Shown piece by piece: positions 19,105 through 28,388 of a stretch of DNA of 64,000 nucleotides. The DNA is from Parvularculales bacterium (lineage in GTDB: Bacteria; Pseudomonadota; Alphaproteobacteria; JAPOUT01; JBAJNM01): NCBI GenBank assembly GCA_036881865.1, contig JBAJNM010000002.1, forward strand, positions 56,548-120,547, written 5' to 3'. Numbering within the stretch: the first letter of the stretch is position 1; every line of letters starts with the position of its first letter. Under the pieces are notes generated by a model. That model was given only the letters and a program-made list of their open reading frames with translations. It did not search any database and had not been told where the DNA came from. Both the position numbers and the translations under genes were made by a program.

Positions 19105-20312
19105 ATAAATCGCCATCCATCATGTTGGTGGCCGGTGAACCTTCCGGCGATTATTTAGGGGGGAGATTGATGTCCGCCTTACAAGAAGATTCACCTCAGG
19201 GTATCTCTTTTTATGGGGTGGGTGGGGGATTCATGGCTGCACAAGGGTTAAACTCATTGTTTTCCATTCAGGAGATCTCTGTTAATGGATTACAGGAAGT
19301 TATAACGCGAATACCACATTTGTTGCGCCATATAAAACAAGTAGCGGATTTTGCCATAGAGAAAAAACCTGATCTGCTTGTTATTATTGACAGTCCAGAT
19401 TTTACTCACAGAGTAGCCCGTCGTGTGCGGCGCTTGGCACCGGAAATCCCCATCGTCAATTACGTTCCCCCCACAGTTTGGTTATGGCGAAAGGGCCGGG
19501 CGCGGCGCATGAGAAAATATGTTGATTTAATTCTTTCGCTTTTGCCCTTTGAGCCTCGAGTCTTTGAGCAAGAAAAGGGCCCGCCATGTATTTATACGGG
19601 TCATCCGGCGGTTGAAGTTTATATGAACGGTGATCAGGAAAGGGGGAGAGGTTTTAGGCAAAAATATAACATTTCAGACAACGAAACCATCCTTCTGTTA
19701 GCACCGGGTAGCCGCTATAATGAAATTCAGCGCTTAAATTCAGTGTTTGAGAGGACGTTATCTTTACTCAGTCAGCGTTATCCCCGTTTGCGGCCTGTTG
19801 TGTTGGCTACTGTTTCCGTTGAGCCTCAGGTGCGTGATCTTGTTTCCCGTTGGTCTGTGCCTCACGTGCTTGTTATAGAGAACAGCGAGCAAGTTGACCT
19901 TTTCAGAGCTTCGAATGTGGCTTTAGCCGCTTCGGGAACAATATCCCTTGAACTGGCTCTTGCCAATGTGCCCACGGTAATTGCTTATACGGCCGGTGTT
20001 CTTACAGGGGTTATTGTGCACTCATTACACGGTACGGGGTTTCTGAATTTAGAATATGCAAGTTTGGTGAATATCGCCTTGCAGAGAAAAATTGTACCTG
20101 AACATTTAGCGATCAGGTTGAATCCAAAAAAAATTTCCCAAAGCGTTTTAAAACTCTTAACAGACGATAACAAAAGAAATGTGGTTTTTCAAGGGTTTGC
20201 AGACTTTCAAAAACTGATGAGCGTGACCGGCTCAAGCCCAACACAAAAGGCCGCAGGCGAAATTATGGGGCTTTTAAGAGAGAAAAGTAAGAGAACAGAC
20301 CTGAGCGTTTAG
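19101..20312 (+). CDS. lpxB: Lipid-A-disaccharide synthase
   Basis: Glycosyltransferase that joins lipid X to UDP-diacylglucosamine. The N-terminal [49 protein letters not shown] and [14 protein letters not shown] motifs identify it. 403 aa. The TTG start overlaps the lpxI stop as TTGA. The stop overlaps the convergent gltA stop by four bases (20309-20312), so no terminator lies between them. Confidence 0.96.
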   Translation: MNKSPSIMLVAGEPSGDYLGGRLMSALQEDSPQGISFYGVGGGFMAAQGLNSLFSIQEISVNGLQEVITRIPHLLRHIKQVADFAIEKKPDLLVIIDSPDFTHRVARRVRRLAPEIPIVNYVPPTVWLWRKGRARRMRKYVDLILSLLPFEPRVFEQEKGPPCIYTGHPAVEVYMNGDQERGRGFRQKYNISDNETILLLAPGSRYNEIQRLNSVFERTLSLLSQRYPRLRPVVLATVSVEPQVRDLVSRWSVPHVLVIENSEQVDLFRASNVALAASGTISLELALANVPTVIAYTAGVLTGVIVHSLHGTGFLNLEYASLVNIALQRKIVPEHLAIRLNPKKISQSVLKLLTDDNKRNVVFQGFADFQKLMSVTGSSPTQKAAGEIMGLLREKSKRTDLSV

Positions 20313-21619
20313 CGTTTACCCATAGATAAGTAATCGCGTTGCAGTGCGCCCGTATAAAGCTGGCGGGGGCGACCAATGCGCTGAGTTGGATCTTCAATCA
20401 TCTCGTTCCACTGAGCGACCCATCCAACGGTTCTGGCTAATGCAAACAAGACCGTAAACATATCTTTCGGAAAGCCCATAGCTTTTAGGGTAATGCCCGA
20501 GTAGAAGTCTATGTTGGGGTAAAGCTTTTTCTCCACGAAATACTCATCCTCAAGAGCAATACGTTCTAACTCCATGGCAATATCAAGCATGGAATCGTCT
20601 TTTATCCCCAGTTCTTTAAGAACCGCGTGACATGTTTTCTGCATCACTCGTGCACGGGGGTCGTAATTTTTATATACCCGATGCCCAAATCCCATCAATC
20701 GGAAGGGATCATCCTTGTCGCGGGCACGCTTGAGGTAGCTAGGGATATTCTTAACCTCTCCAATTTCCTCCAGCATATTAAGGACAGCTTCATTAGCTCC
20801 TCCATGAGCCGGTCCCCACAAACAGGCGATACCGGCTGCCATACAGGCAAAGGGGTTGGCACCCGATGAACCAGCCAAACGCACCGTAGAGGTTGAAGCA
20901 TTTTGCTCGTGGTCGGCGTGAAGAATAAAAATTTTGTCCATAGCATCAGCTAAGACCGAACTAATCTTGTATTCTTCTGCCGGTACGGAAAAGCACATGT
21001 TTAGGAAGTTAGAAGCATAGTCCAGATCGTTACGGGGATAAACAAACGGCTGACCGATAGAATATTTATAAGCCATGGCAGCGATTGTCGGGATTTTGGC
21101 AATCAAACGTCGACTGGCCACCATGCGTTGATGGGGATCTGCAATGTCGGTTGAATCATGATAGAAAGCTGAGAGTGCTCCCACAATGCCGACCATAATT
21201 GCCATAGGATGAGCATCGCGTCTAAAGCCGGTGAAAAATCGTTGCAACTGTTCATGCACCATCGTATGTTTGACGATGGCACCTTCAAAATCACTTAGTT
21301 CAGCCTTATTAGGCAATTCGCCATAAAGCAACAGATAGCAGGTTTCAATAAAACTTCCACTCTCGGCTAATTGCTCAATGGGATACCCGCGATAGAGCAG
21401 TATGCCTTCATCGCCGTCAATGTAAGTAATATTGGACCGACAACTCGCCGTTGACATAAAACCCGGATCATACGTAAAGTGGTCACTGTTGTTATAAAGT
21501 GCCGCCACATCAACAACCCCCGGCCCAATCGTTCCCTCATAAACAGGCAAGTCATAGTTCGTTCCCTTCAGAGATAAGGCGGCACTTCCGGCAGTTTTTC
21601 CATTTTTTTTCTCGGTCAT
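20309..21619 (-). CDS. gltA: Citrate synthase
   Basis: First TCA-cycle enzyme, of the large hexameric type I (NADH-sensitive in relatives). Active-site residues are in [30 protein letters not shown] and [15 protein letters not shown]. The C-terminal [13 protein letters not shown]...[11 protein letters not shown] is typical. I start at ATG 21619 ([13 protein letters not shown]), 436 aa. ATG 21658 would add 13 residues that I do not recognise as conserved. It is convergent with lpxB. Confidence 0.96.
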   Translation of the reverse strand: MTEKKNGKTAGSAALSLKGTNYDLPVYEGTIGPGVVDVAALYNNSDHFTYDPGFMSTASCRSNITYIDGDEGILLYRGYPIEQLAESGSFIETCYLLLYGELPNKAELSDFEGAIVKHTMVHEQLQRFFTGFRRDAHPMAIMVGIVGALSAFYHDSTDIADPHQRMVASRRLIAKIPTIAAMAYKYSIGQPFVYPRNDLDYASNFLNMCFSVPAEEYKISSVLADAMDKIFILHADHEQNASTSTVRLAGSSGANPFACMAAGIACLWGPAHGGANEAVLNMLEEIGEVKNIPSYLKRARDKDDPFRLMGFGHRVYKNYDPRARVMQKTCHAVLKELGIKDDSMLDIAMELERIALEDEYFVEKKLYPNIDFYSGITLKAMGFPKDMFTVLFALARTVGWVAQWNEMIEDPTQRIGRPRQLYTGALQRDYLSMGKR

Positions 21620-21793
21620 AACGTTGCTTTCGCTTTGGGATACGATCCTGCGTACCATAGCACAATGTACTACACTTTGCCAAACCTGTTAGAGGTTTCA
21701 GCAGGGTTTAGTTTCTACGATATTTCTATAATTGTGTAGAATAGTGTCCTGTCCCTCTTTTAATTAACCGGATGTTATTGACGGGAGATCAGG

Positions 21794-22487
21794 GTGATAG
21801 AAGAAAAACTTGAAGAGTTTATCAATGACAATTCTATACTTTATCATATGATTGGAAATGACTCTTGGCCTTCAATTAAAAATGAAGATTTATTTAACAC
21901 GAGCGCGCTACTCGATACGCACGGTATTACCGGGGAGAAAAGAAAATTGAAGAGCAACGTCGTTTAGAAAGCTTTGAGATTAAATAGGGTGTGGTGATAA
22001 GAGATCAAGGTCTTACGTGTGATAAAGGTCTCAAGAGACTACTACTTAAGCGTATTACAGCTGCTTACTGGTATAGGATACTGAACGGTAAAGTTTTCTT
22101 TTTTTATAAAAAATGGAGCTACGTGTACTAGCTTCAGCAGAAGCCTATAAGAATAAGTCACATACTGTCCTTGAAGTATGCACACTCTGTTTAATCAAAG
22201 CACATCGCGGTGAAATATGTCTTTGTCCTATGAATAGTGAACCTACAAGACGAGGAGGTCACCCAAGAGGCTACAGCATTTTTTTAGGAATTTCTTATTA
22301 CCCATATGGAGTTCGGGCGGCAGAATTAACTGTTGACCATGAGGTTCGTTATATTGAGCGGTATGTTGTAGATGTTATGAAAATACACGTTAAGGAGAAA
22401 CAAGAGAGAAAAATAATCTTATACGAAGCGGACAAAAATCATGATGTTGATATTTTCAGCAACCATAGTTTGTGCTTCCAGCAATGA
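21794..22487 (+). pseudogene. Frameshifted DUF7002-like gene (degenerate)
   Basis: Three reading-frame pieces form one protein that I recognise as a bacterial family of unknown function (DUF7002 by memory). Piece 1, GTG 21794 to about 21937: LYHMIGNDSWPSIKNEDLFNTSALLD. Piece 2, about 21937-22105: KKIEEQRRLESFEIK, an in-frame TAG at 21985-21987, then GVVIRDQGL...AAYWYRILNGKVFFF. Piece 3, about 22110-22487: LRVLASAEAYKNKSHTVLEV, then CPMNSEPTRRGGHPRGY and YYPYGV. The pieces need two shifts near GGGG and AAAAAA runs plus one read-through. Both ends of the family are present, so decay looks recent. The open frame at 22113-22487 alone is not a gene. Homopolymer sequencing errors could explain the shifts but not easily the stop. 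Confidence 0.75.
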
Positions 22488-22580
22488 TTCCCGTCAAATT
22501 TTTCCATAGGTAGAATTGTATGTGTAGCCATGCGGTGATTATTCAAACTGAAATCCTATTCAGGGGGTTTTCGCTTTAAT

Positions 22581-23993
22581 TTAACCGCTAATCTGATCCT
22601 GTAACCGCGCCAGAGTTTCGCTTTTTCCTAACGCCCGTAAAACGTCAAAAATACCCGGTGAGATGCTACTACCTGTCAGAGCGGCGCGCAGAGGTTGAGC
22701 AATTTTTCCCAATCCTATGTCATGAGTTTCGGCATAATCGCGGATAGTTTTATTAAGAGCCTCCGGCGTCCAGTCTTGCAGGGTTGATAGGCGCTCGGCA
22801 ATATCCTGCAAGTGAGGTTTTGTACCCTCATTAATGAGTGTATCAGCCTTAGCATCAAGAACAAGAGGGCGCTCGGCAAATAGAAATGCAACGCCATCTG
22901 CTAACTCTACCACTGTGCTTGTACGTTCTTTCAAGGCTGGTAGGAGAGATCTAACCTGTTCTTCACGGTCGGAACTAAATACCTCATAGCGCTCTTGCAA
23001 CAGGGGAGTAAGCACTCTCATCAACAGAGTATCATCGCCGATTCGTATGTAATGGCCATTGAGGTTTTTCAGTTTATTCTTGTCAAACCGTGCCGGAGAG
23101 CGTCCCACCTTATCCAAGGTGAACCACTCTATGGCCTGATCCGTGGAAAAAATCTCGTCATTTCCATGGCTCCACCCAAGACGGTTTAGATAATTGCGAA
23201 GAGTTTCAGGTAAATACCCCTGTTTGCAATAGCTTTCCAGGCCCAGAGCGCCATGACGTTTGGATAATTTTGCACCATCAACCCCGTGAATAAGAGGAAT
23301 ATGGGCAAAGGTGGGGGTAATCCAGTTAAGAGCTTTATAAAGTCTCAGTTGACGTAAGGCGTTGGTTAAATGGTCGTCCCCACGAATAACATGACTTACG
23401 GCCATATCATGGTCATCAACAACAACCGATAACATATAGGTAGGAGAGCCATCACTACGTAAGAGAATGAAATCATCCAGTGCGGCTGCAGGAACTGTTA
23501 CTGTGCCCTGCACAAGGTCTTGCAAGGTTGTTTTTCCCGCTTGTGGCATGCGGATACGCAGTACGGGCTTTATATCGGTGGAGGTAGAGGGGGTTTTTTC
23601 GAGATTCCGACATCGTCCATCGTAGCGGATAGGCTTTCCCTCACGCTTCGCCTTTTCGCGCATTTCTGTCAAAGTTTCAGGTGTGCAGTAGCAGTGATAG
23701 GCTTCACCACTCTCTAAAAGGCCATTGGCAATCTGAGTATGGCGCTCTCTACGGGAATACTGAAAAACTGGCTCTTCGTCCCAGTCCAATTCCAGCCAAC
23801 GCAAGCCATCGAGAATGGCAGATACCGCTTCATCTGTAGAGCGGTCACGATCCGTATCTTCAATACGCAAAAGAAACTTTCCTCTATAATGGCGGGCATA
23901 AAGCCAGTTAAACAAAGCCGTGCGTGCGCCACCGATATGTAAATATCCTGATGGGGAAGGAGCAAAACGAGTGATTACTTGTTGCGCTGCCAT
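22581..23993 (-). CDS. gltX: Glutamyl-tRNA synthetase
   Basis: Charges tRNA-Glu (and possibly tRNA-Gln if GatCAB is used). Class I signatures: APSPSGYLHIGGARTALFN (HIGH-like) near the N-terminus and VDGAKLSKRHGA (KMSKS-like) near residue 240. The cage-like anticodon-binding C-terminus follows. 470 aa is normal. It lies in the alphaproteobacterial order gltA-gltX-comEC-lexA. It is separated from gltA here by the pseudogene and diverges from comEC. Confidence 0.97.
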   Translation of the reverse strand: MAAQQVITRFAPSPSGYLHIGGARTALFNWLYARHYRGKFLLRIEDTDRDRSTDEAVSAILDGLRWLELDWDEEPVFQYSRRERHTQIANGLLESGEAYHCYCTPETLTEMREKAKREGKPIRYDGRCRNLEKTPSTSTDIKPVLRIRMPQAGKTTLQDLVQGTVTVPAAALDDFILLRSDGSPTYMLSVVVDDHDMAVSHVIRGDDHLTNALRQLRLYKALNWITPTFAHIPLIHGVDGAKLSKRHGALGLESYCKQGYLPETLRNYLNRLGWSHGNDEIFSTDQAIEWFTLDKVGRSPARFDKNKLKNLNGHYIRIGDDTLLMRVLTPLLQERYEVFSSDREEQVRSLLPALKERTSTVVELADGVAFLFAERPLVLDAKADTLINEGTKPHLQDIAERLSTLQDWTPEALNKTIRDYAETHDIGLGKIAQPLRAALTGSSISPGIFDVLRALGKSETLARLQDQISG

Positions 23994-24090
23994 ATTTGTT
24001 TCTTAATGCCAAAATAATAAATATTACAAAGCACTTTTGCAGCAATTTTGATAAAACGGTTAAGCAAAAGAGCACAAGAGGGAATAAGGC

Positions 24091-26247
24091 ATGCAACTAA
24101 GCACGCCAGAGAACGAAGAATATAAATCAAAAATCTTGCCGAGGCTATGGTTATCAATTTCCGTTGCTATGTGGCGTATCTTTGGAGTGTTTCTCATTGA
24201 AAGGGTGTGGGGGATTCTGGAAAAAGAAAGAGAGCAGTGGTTTTTGTGGATTCCCATTTTGATGGGGGTTGGCATAAGCGTCTATTTTCTGTGGCCAACG
24301 GAGCCGACTCTTGTTGCTTATGGGGTGCTTGTTATCGTTTTTTTGTTTTGCCTGCCCGGATTATGGGCCAAGCCGTGGGTATTTCTGCTATCAGCATCTG
24401 TTCTCGCTGTCAGCGCTGGTTTTCTGGCTGCCGGGCATAGGGCATATCAGGTTCAAGCACCAGTCTTACAGGCGTCAATGAAAGGCGTTGAGGTGGAGGG
24501 CAGGATTATATCTCTTGAGTATCAAGAAAACGGAAAAGGTGCCCGCTGGATTCTCGAACCCTCATACATTGAGACTTTACCTATTGATGCTCTACCTCAT
24601 CGGATTAGATTGCGCTCTCATACCATGCCGGAACATTTTATGCCGGGAGACAGCATTTGGGCGCGAGCGCTTTTGAACCCTCTACCCGGGCCGGTTGAAC
24701 CCGGAGCATATCATTATGGCCGGCGTTTGTGGTTTGAGCAGAATGGGGCAACGGGGGTGACATTCGGTCCACCTTACCCTCTCCGTGCACAAGTAAAATC
24801 AGATGTTATGACAGCAGTGCATGCCATACGCGTGGATATAACCAAGCGTATTCAGGCTGTTCTGGATAATCCGGAAGGGGGGATAGCCTCTGCCCTTATC
24901 ACAGGTCATAGAGAGGCTATTCCAAAGCAAGCTGAACAAGCATTGCGAGATTCCGGTCTGGCGCACATTCTGGCTATTTCTGGACTTCATGTGGCCATGG
25001 TAAGTGGTCTTTTATTCTGGCTCATGCGTTGGCTTCTCTTAAGACTACCGTCGGTAGCGCTCCGTTTACCGGTACGTAAATGGGCGGCGGGGGCGGCTCT
25101 TGCGGGGGCTTTATTCTATTTAGTTATTTCCGGCGCTTCTATTGCCACTCAACGTGCCTCTATCATGATTGCGATTATGACGATTGCGGTTATGCTGGAC
25201 AGGCCCGCTCTGACAATGCGCAATATTGCCATTGCCGCCATACTTGTTCTTCTTGTTCAACCGGAGAGTTTGCTGGAGGCTGGATTTCAAATGTCCTTTG
25301 CGGCCACAATGGCACTTATCGCCGTTTATGAGGGGAGAGGGGATAGAATAGAAAGCTGGTTCTCCGGTAAGCAAGCCGGATTGATAAAAACCGGCAGTCG
25401 ATATGCTGCTACCCTTGTACTTACCAGTCTAATTGCTGGAACGGCGACGGGTCTTTTTGCTGCCTACCATTTTAACCGATTTGCCGTTTATGGTTTAATA
25501 GCTAATTTGCTGGCTGTACCCTTGTTGGGAGCCATCGTTATGCCTCTGGTTCTTTTATCTGTGGCACTGATGCCCTTGGGACTCGAAGCCTATCCTCTTC
25601 ATGGTGCGGGCATGGCTATTAATAGCATTGTGTGGTTCGGAAGAGAGATCGCTTCATGGCTTGGTGCCATACACCACATGCCATCCGGTGCACCATGGAC
25701 TCTTGCTCTTTTGGCTATTGGCGGGGGCTGGTTATGCCTATGGCATTATTCATGGCGATGGTGGGGAGTGCTGCCTATTATTGTAGCGGTTGTATTACCT
25801 TTATTTGAGGCGCGTCCCGATATTCTTATTGACCGGCAGGGTCGTACCGTTGGTTTGCTCCATGAGGGGCTTAGATATTCAGCGCGTCCACGCCGGGGAA
25901 CCTATGCTGTGGGAATCTGGCGAAAGCGAGACGGTTCACCGCTAAAACCTGCCAATCTTGCTCAATCATCACCATGGCAGTGTACGGATGAGGAATGTTC
26001 TGCCGAACTGGCTGATGGGCGTACTGTTGTGCTGGCCGAAACTCTCATTTCCCTTGATCGACAATGTCAACAAGCGGATATTGTTATCACACCGCTTTCT
26101 GTTGAAACGCCATGCCCTTCAGCTGATCTGTTTATCAGAGGTCGTGATCTGGAGTCCCATGGAGCCCATGGAATCTATCTGGAGAAAGATGGCTTGCACA
26201 CACAAAGATTGTCCCGGAACACACGTCAACGCCCTTGGGGACCTTAA
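24091..26247 (+). CDS. comEC: ComEC/Rec2-family membrane protein
   Basis: DNA-uptake channel family. Order: N-terminal membrane segments and DUF4131-type domain (to about 210), then the Competence domain with SGLAHILAISGLHVAMVSGLLFWL and SGASIATQRASIMIAIM (about 285-560) and about ten membrane helices. The C-terminal ~140 residues (PDILIDRQGRTVGLLHEG..., ADIVITPLSVETPCPSADLFI) look like a reduced metallo-beta-lactamase segment without an HxHxDH motif, as in other alphaproteobacterial ComEC proteins. 718 aa. No other competence genes are in the window, so a role in transformation is inferred from the family only. Confidence 0.9.
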   Translation: MQLSTPENEEYKSKILPRLWLSISVAMWRIFGVFLIERVWGILEKEREQWFLWIPILMGVGISVYFLWPTEPTLVAYGVLVIVFLFCLPGLWAKPWVFLLSASVLAVSAGFLAAGHRAYQVQAPVLQASMKGVEVEGRIISLEYQENGKGARWILEPSYIETLPIDALPHRIRLRSHTMPEHFMPGDSIWARALLNPLPGPVEPGAYHYGRRLWFEQNGATGVTFGPPYPLRAQVKSDVMTAVHAIRVDITKRIQAVLDNPEGGIASALITGHREAIPKQAEQALRDSGLAHILAISGLHVAMVSGLLFWLMRWLLLRLPSVALRLPVRKWAAGAALAGALFYLVISGASIATQRASIMIAIMTIAVMLDRPALTMRNIAIAAILVLLVQPESLLEAGFQMSFAATMALIAVYEGRGDRIESWFSGKQAGLIKTGSRYAATLVLTSLIAGTATGLFAAYHFNRFAVYGLIANLLAVPLLGAIVMPLVLLSVALMPLGLEAYPLHGAGMAINSIVWFGREIASWLGAIHHMPSGAPWTLALLAIGGGWLCLWHYSWRWWGVLPIIVAVVLPLFEARPDILIDRQGRTVGLLHEGLRYSARPRRGTYAVGIWRKRDGSPLKPANLAQSSPWQCTDEECSAELADGRTVVLAETLISLDRQCQQADIVITPLSVETPCPSADLFIRGRDLESHGAHGIYLEKDGLHTQRLSRNTRQRPWGP

Positions 26248-26253
26248 AACCTC

Positions 26254-26274
26254 TGAGGCATCAATAATGCCTCA
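26254..26274 (-). terminator. Hairpin between convergent comEC and lexA
   Basis: TGAGGCAT (26254-26261) and ATGCCTCA (26267-26274) form a perfect 8-bp stem with a 5-base loop. An outer ACCTTA/TAAGGT pair lies at 26241-26246 and 26275-26280. Read on the - strand, the stem is followed by GAGGTTTT, so it could end lexA transcription and overlaps the lexA stop codon. On the + strand no T-tract follows. Moderate support. Confidence 0.45.
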
Positions 26275-26977
26275 TAAGGTTAACCATCTTACCTTGAATC
26301 TTGACTCGCTCAGGGCTGAAAATACGAGTCTCATAGGCAGGATTTGCCGGTTCTAAGGCCAGAGTAGTCCCTTTGCGGCGTAATCTTTTAAGGGTCGCTT
26401 CTTCATCATCAATGAAAGCAACGACAATATCGCCATTGTTAACCGTTTCGGTACGTTTAATGATAATCGTATCGCCATCTAAAATGCCCGCATTAATCAT
26501 GGAATCACCTTTTACTTCAAGGGCGTAATGCTCCCCTGACCCAAGGGCATCGGCAGGCATTTCCACAGACCCCATATTTTGTTGTATAACCTCAACAGGT
26601 GTGCCGGCAGCGATACGTCCCATGATTTGTACTTCTACGATAGGCGCTGTTGAAGAAGTTGACGGGAAAGACCCCTGAACAATATCGTCTCTTGAAACGT
26701 CATGGGCTGACGTCCCATGTGCTGAAGCGTCACGATCGTCAGATGTTGATTTTGAGGCGGCAGCGACCGGAAGTCTCAAAACCTCCAAGGCGCGGGCGCG
26801 ATAGGGTAGGCGTCGCAAAAACCCGCGTGCCTCCAGAGCCTTAATAAGGCGGTGAATGCCAGATTTTGAGCGTAGCTGAAGAGCTTCCCTCATCTCATCA
26901 AAGGAAGGGGAAACACCGCGCTCCCTGATTCGTTCGTTGATAAACATAAGCAATTCATGCTGCTTGGGTGTAAGCAT
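26261..26977 (-). CDS. lexA: SOS repressor LexA
   Basis: Repressor of DNA-damage genes that is inactivated by RecA-stimulated self-cleavage. A winged-helix N-terminal domain ([29 protein letters not shown]) is joined to an S24 peptidase domain. The scissile Ala124-Gly125 is in [10 protein letters not shown], with catalytic S159 in [10 protein letters not shown] and K197 in EEATLKRL. I start at ATG 26977 (238 aa) because MLTPKQ is the normal beginning and AGGGAT lies upstream; the open frame extends to 27007. The linker between domains is long and Ser/Asp-rich. Confidence 0.96.
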   Translation of the reverse strand: MLTPKQHELLMFINERIRERGVSPSFDEMREALQLRSKSGIHRLIKALEARGFLRRLPYRARALEVLRLPVAAASKSTSDDRDASAHGTSAHDVSRDDIVQGSFPSTSSTAPIVEVQIMGRIAAGTPVEVIQQNMGSVEMPADALGSGEHYALEVKGDSMINAGILDGDTIIIKRTETVNNGDIVVAFIDDEEATLKRLRRKGTTLALEPANPAYETRIFSPERVKIQGKMVNLMRHY

Positions 26978-27001
26978 AGACTTTATCCCTATAGAAAACA
27001 G

Positions 27002-27016
27002 GACCAAAACAAGAAC
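27002..27016 (-). promoter_or_regulatory. Candidate LexA (SOS) box upstream of lexA
   Basis: On the - strand the site reads GTTC-N7-GGTC, one base off the alphaproteobacterial SOS box GTTC-N7-GTTC. It is about 25 bases upstream of the lexA start, where autoregulation is expected. A second, overlapping symmetric arrangement GAAC-N6-GTTC occupies 27013-27026. Site quality is imperfect. Confidence 0.45.
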
Positions 27017-27081
27017 TTTGATGTTCTAGTTTGGTTTCCCTCTAAGGTCAAGCCATAATGTGCAAAGCTGCCATGAGCGTT

Positions 27082-27588
27082 TCATAATTTATCCGGAGGA
27101 GCGTACCATTCTCCGGATTTTCCGCCAGATTTATGGCGTACATGCAATTCCTCAATATAAGCCCCCCGGTCTATGGCCTTAATCATGTCATATATGGTAA
27201 GGCACGCCACACTAACGGCGGTGAGAGCCTCCATTTCAACGCCGGTGCGACCGGTAATCTTAACGCACGCTACAACCTCGATCCCGCTTACCTCCTTATT
27301 GGAAGTAAAATTGACAGTAACACCAGATAGAGACAGGGGATGACACAAAGGTATCAAATCACTGGTACGTTTGGCCGCCATAATACCAGCCAGACGGGCT
27401 ACTCCTAAAACATCACCTTTTCTTGCCCGACCTTCCAATACCATATCCAGCGCCTCTGATGACATAATGATGCGCCCAGCCGCCGTGGCTTGACGCATGC
27501 TCTCCAGCTTATCGGTGATATTTACCATGACAGCGTTACCGGCCTCATCTATGTGAGAGAGTTTCTTTATGTCCATCTTACTACTCAT
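27082..27588 (-). CDS. moaC: Cyclic pyranopterin monophosphate synthase MoaC
   Basis: Molybdenum-cofactor synthesis enzyme that forms cPMP. KGDVLGVARLAGIMAAKRTSDLIPLCHPL and VKITGRTGVEMEALTAVSVACLTIYDM are diagnostic. I start at ATG 27588 (MSSKMDIKKLSHID, 168 aa), which overlaps the trpC end by 8 bases; the open frame reaches 27630 inside trpC. moeA normally lies between moaC and lexA in alphaproteobacteria. Here the 26978-27081 gap is far too short to hold it. Confidence 0.95.
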   Translation of the reverse strand: MSSKMDIKKLSHIDEAGNAVMVNITDKLESMRQATAAGRIIMSSEALDMVLEGRARKGDVLGVARLAGIMAAKRTSDLIPLCHPLSLSGVTVNFTSNKEVSGIEVVACVKITGRTGVEMEALTAVSVACLTIYDMIKAIDRGAYIEELHVRHKSGGKSGEWYAPPDKL

Positions 27589-28381
27589 GAGAACATGACA
27601 AAAGCATGTGGGTGGCGGCTTCAATATCATCAGCGCGCATCAGGCTCTCTCCTACCAAAAATCCATGAGCACCACACGCCATAAGGCGGTCTATATCGTT
27701 CGGCCTTTTGATGCCACTTTCAGATACCAAAAGACGGTCCGTTGGGGCTGAGGGAGCCAGCCGCTCCGTAACGGCAATGTCTGTTACAAAAGTCTTGAGA
27801 TTACGGTTATTAATACCGATAACTGCGTTTGTTAAATTAAGAGCGCGGGTCAATTCTGGTTCATCATGAACTTCCGCCAGAACTGCCATGCCCCACTTAG
27901 AGGCTTCATCGTATAAAAGCCTGGCCTTATCATCGCTAATCATAGCCATAATGATAAGGACACAGTCTGCCCCAAGAGCACGGGACTCAACAATCTGATA
28001 GGGGTCAAGCATGAAATCCTTGCGCAAGACAGGTAATGATGTGGCGCCACGGGCCTGTTTTAAAAAATCAGGAGACCCTTGAAAAGAGGGAGTATCAGTC
28101 AAGACCGAAAGGCAAGAGGCCCCTCCCGCTTCGTAGGCACGGGCAATGGTCGTCGGATTAAAATCTTCACGAATGATGCCTGCTGTTGGACTAGCTTTTT
28201 TGATTTCAGCAATCAGCGCTACTTTTTTTTCATCCACGGCCTTCAGTAATGCCTCACGGAAGGGACGCACCGGAGGCGCTTGCCTTGCCACATCTCTCAG
28301 ACTTTTCAGTGGGAATGATTGTTTGGCGTAGGCAATTTCTTCACGTTTATAATCGGTAATTTTGTCCAATATAGCTGCCAC
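27581..28381 (-). CDS. trpC: Indole-3-glycerol phosphate synthase
   Basis: Tryptophan pathway step forming indole-3-glycerol phosphate. LDKITDYKREEIAYAK, LIAEIKKASPTAGIIREDF, VLRKDFMLDPYQIVESRALGAD, IGINNRNLKTF and VSESGI are the TIM-barrel signatures. 266 aa, single-function (no TrpF fusion). Co-directional with trpD, with a 7-base gap. Confidence 0.97.
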   Translation of the reverse strand: MAAILDKITDYKREEIAYAKQSFPLKSLRDVARQAPPVRPFREALLKAVDEKKVALIAEIKKASPTAGIIREDFNPTTIARAYEAGGASCLSVLTDTPSFQGSPDFLKQARGATSLPVLRKDFMLDPYQIVESRALGADCVLIIMAMISDDKARLLYDEASKWGMAVLAEVHDEPELTRALNLTNAVIGINNRNLKTFVTDIAVTERLAPSAPTDRLLVSESGIKRPNDIDRLMACGAHGFLVGESLMRADDIEAATHMLLSCSHE

Positions 28382-28388
28382 AAAATGC

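Noticed and set aside
22113..22487. A 124-aa open frame as an independent gene.
   Set aside because: It is the C-terminal piece of the frameshifted family member that begins at 21794; its first Met is internal to that protein.
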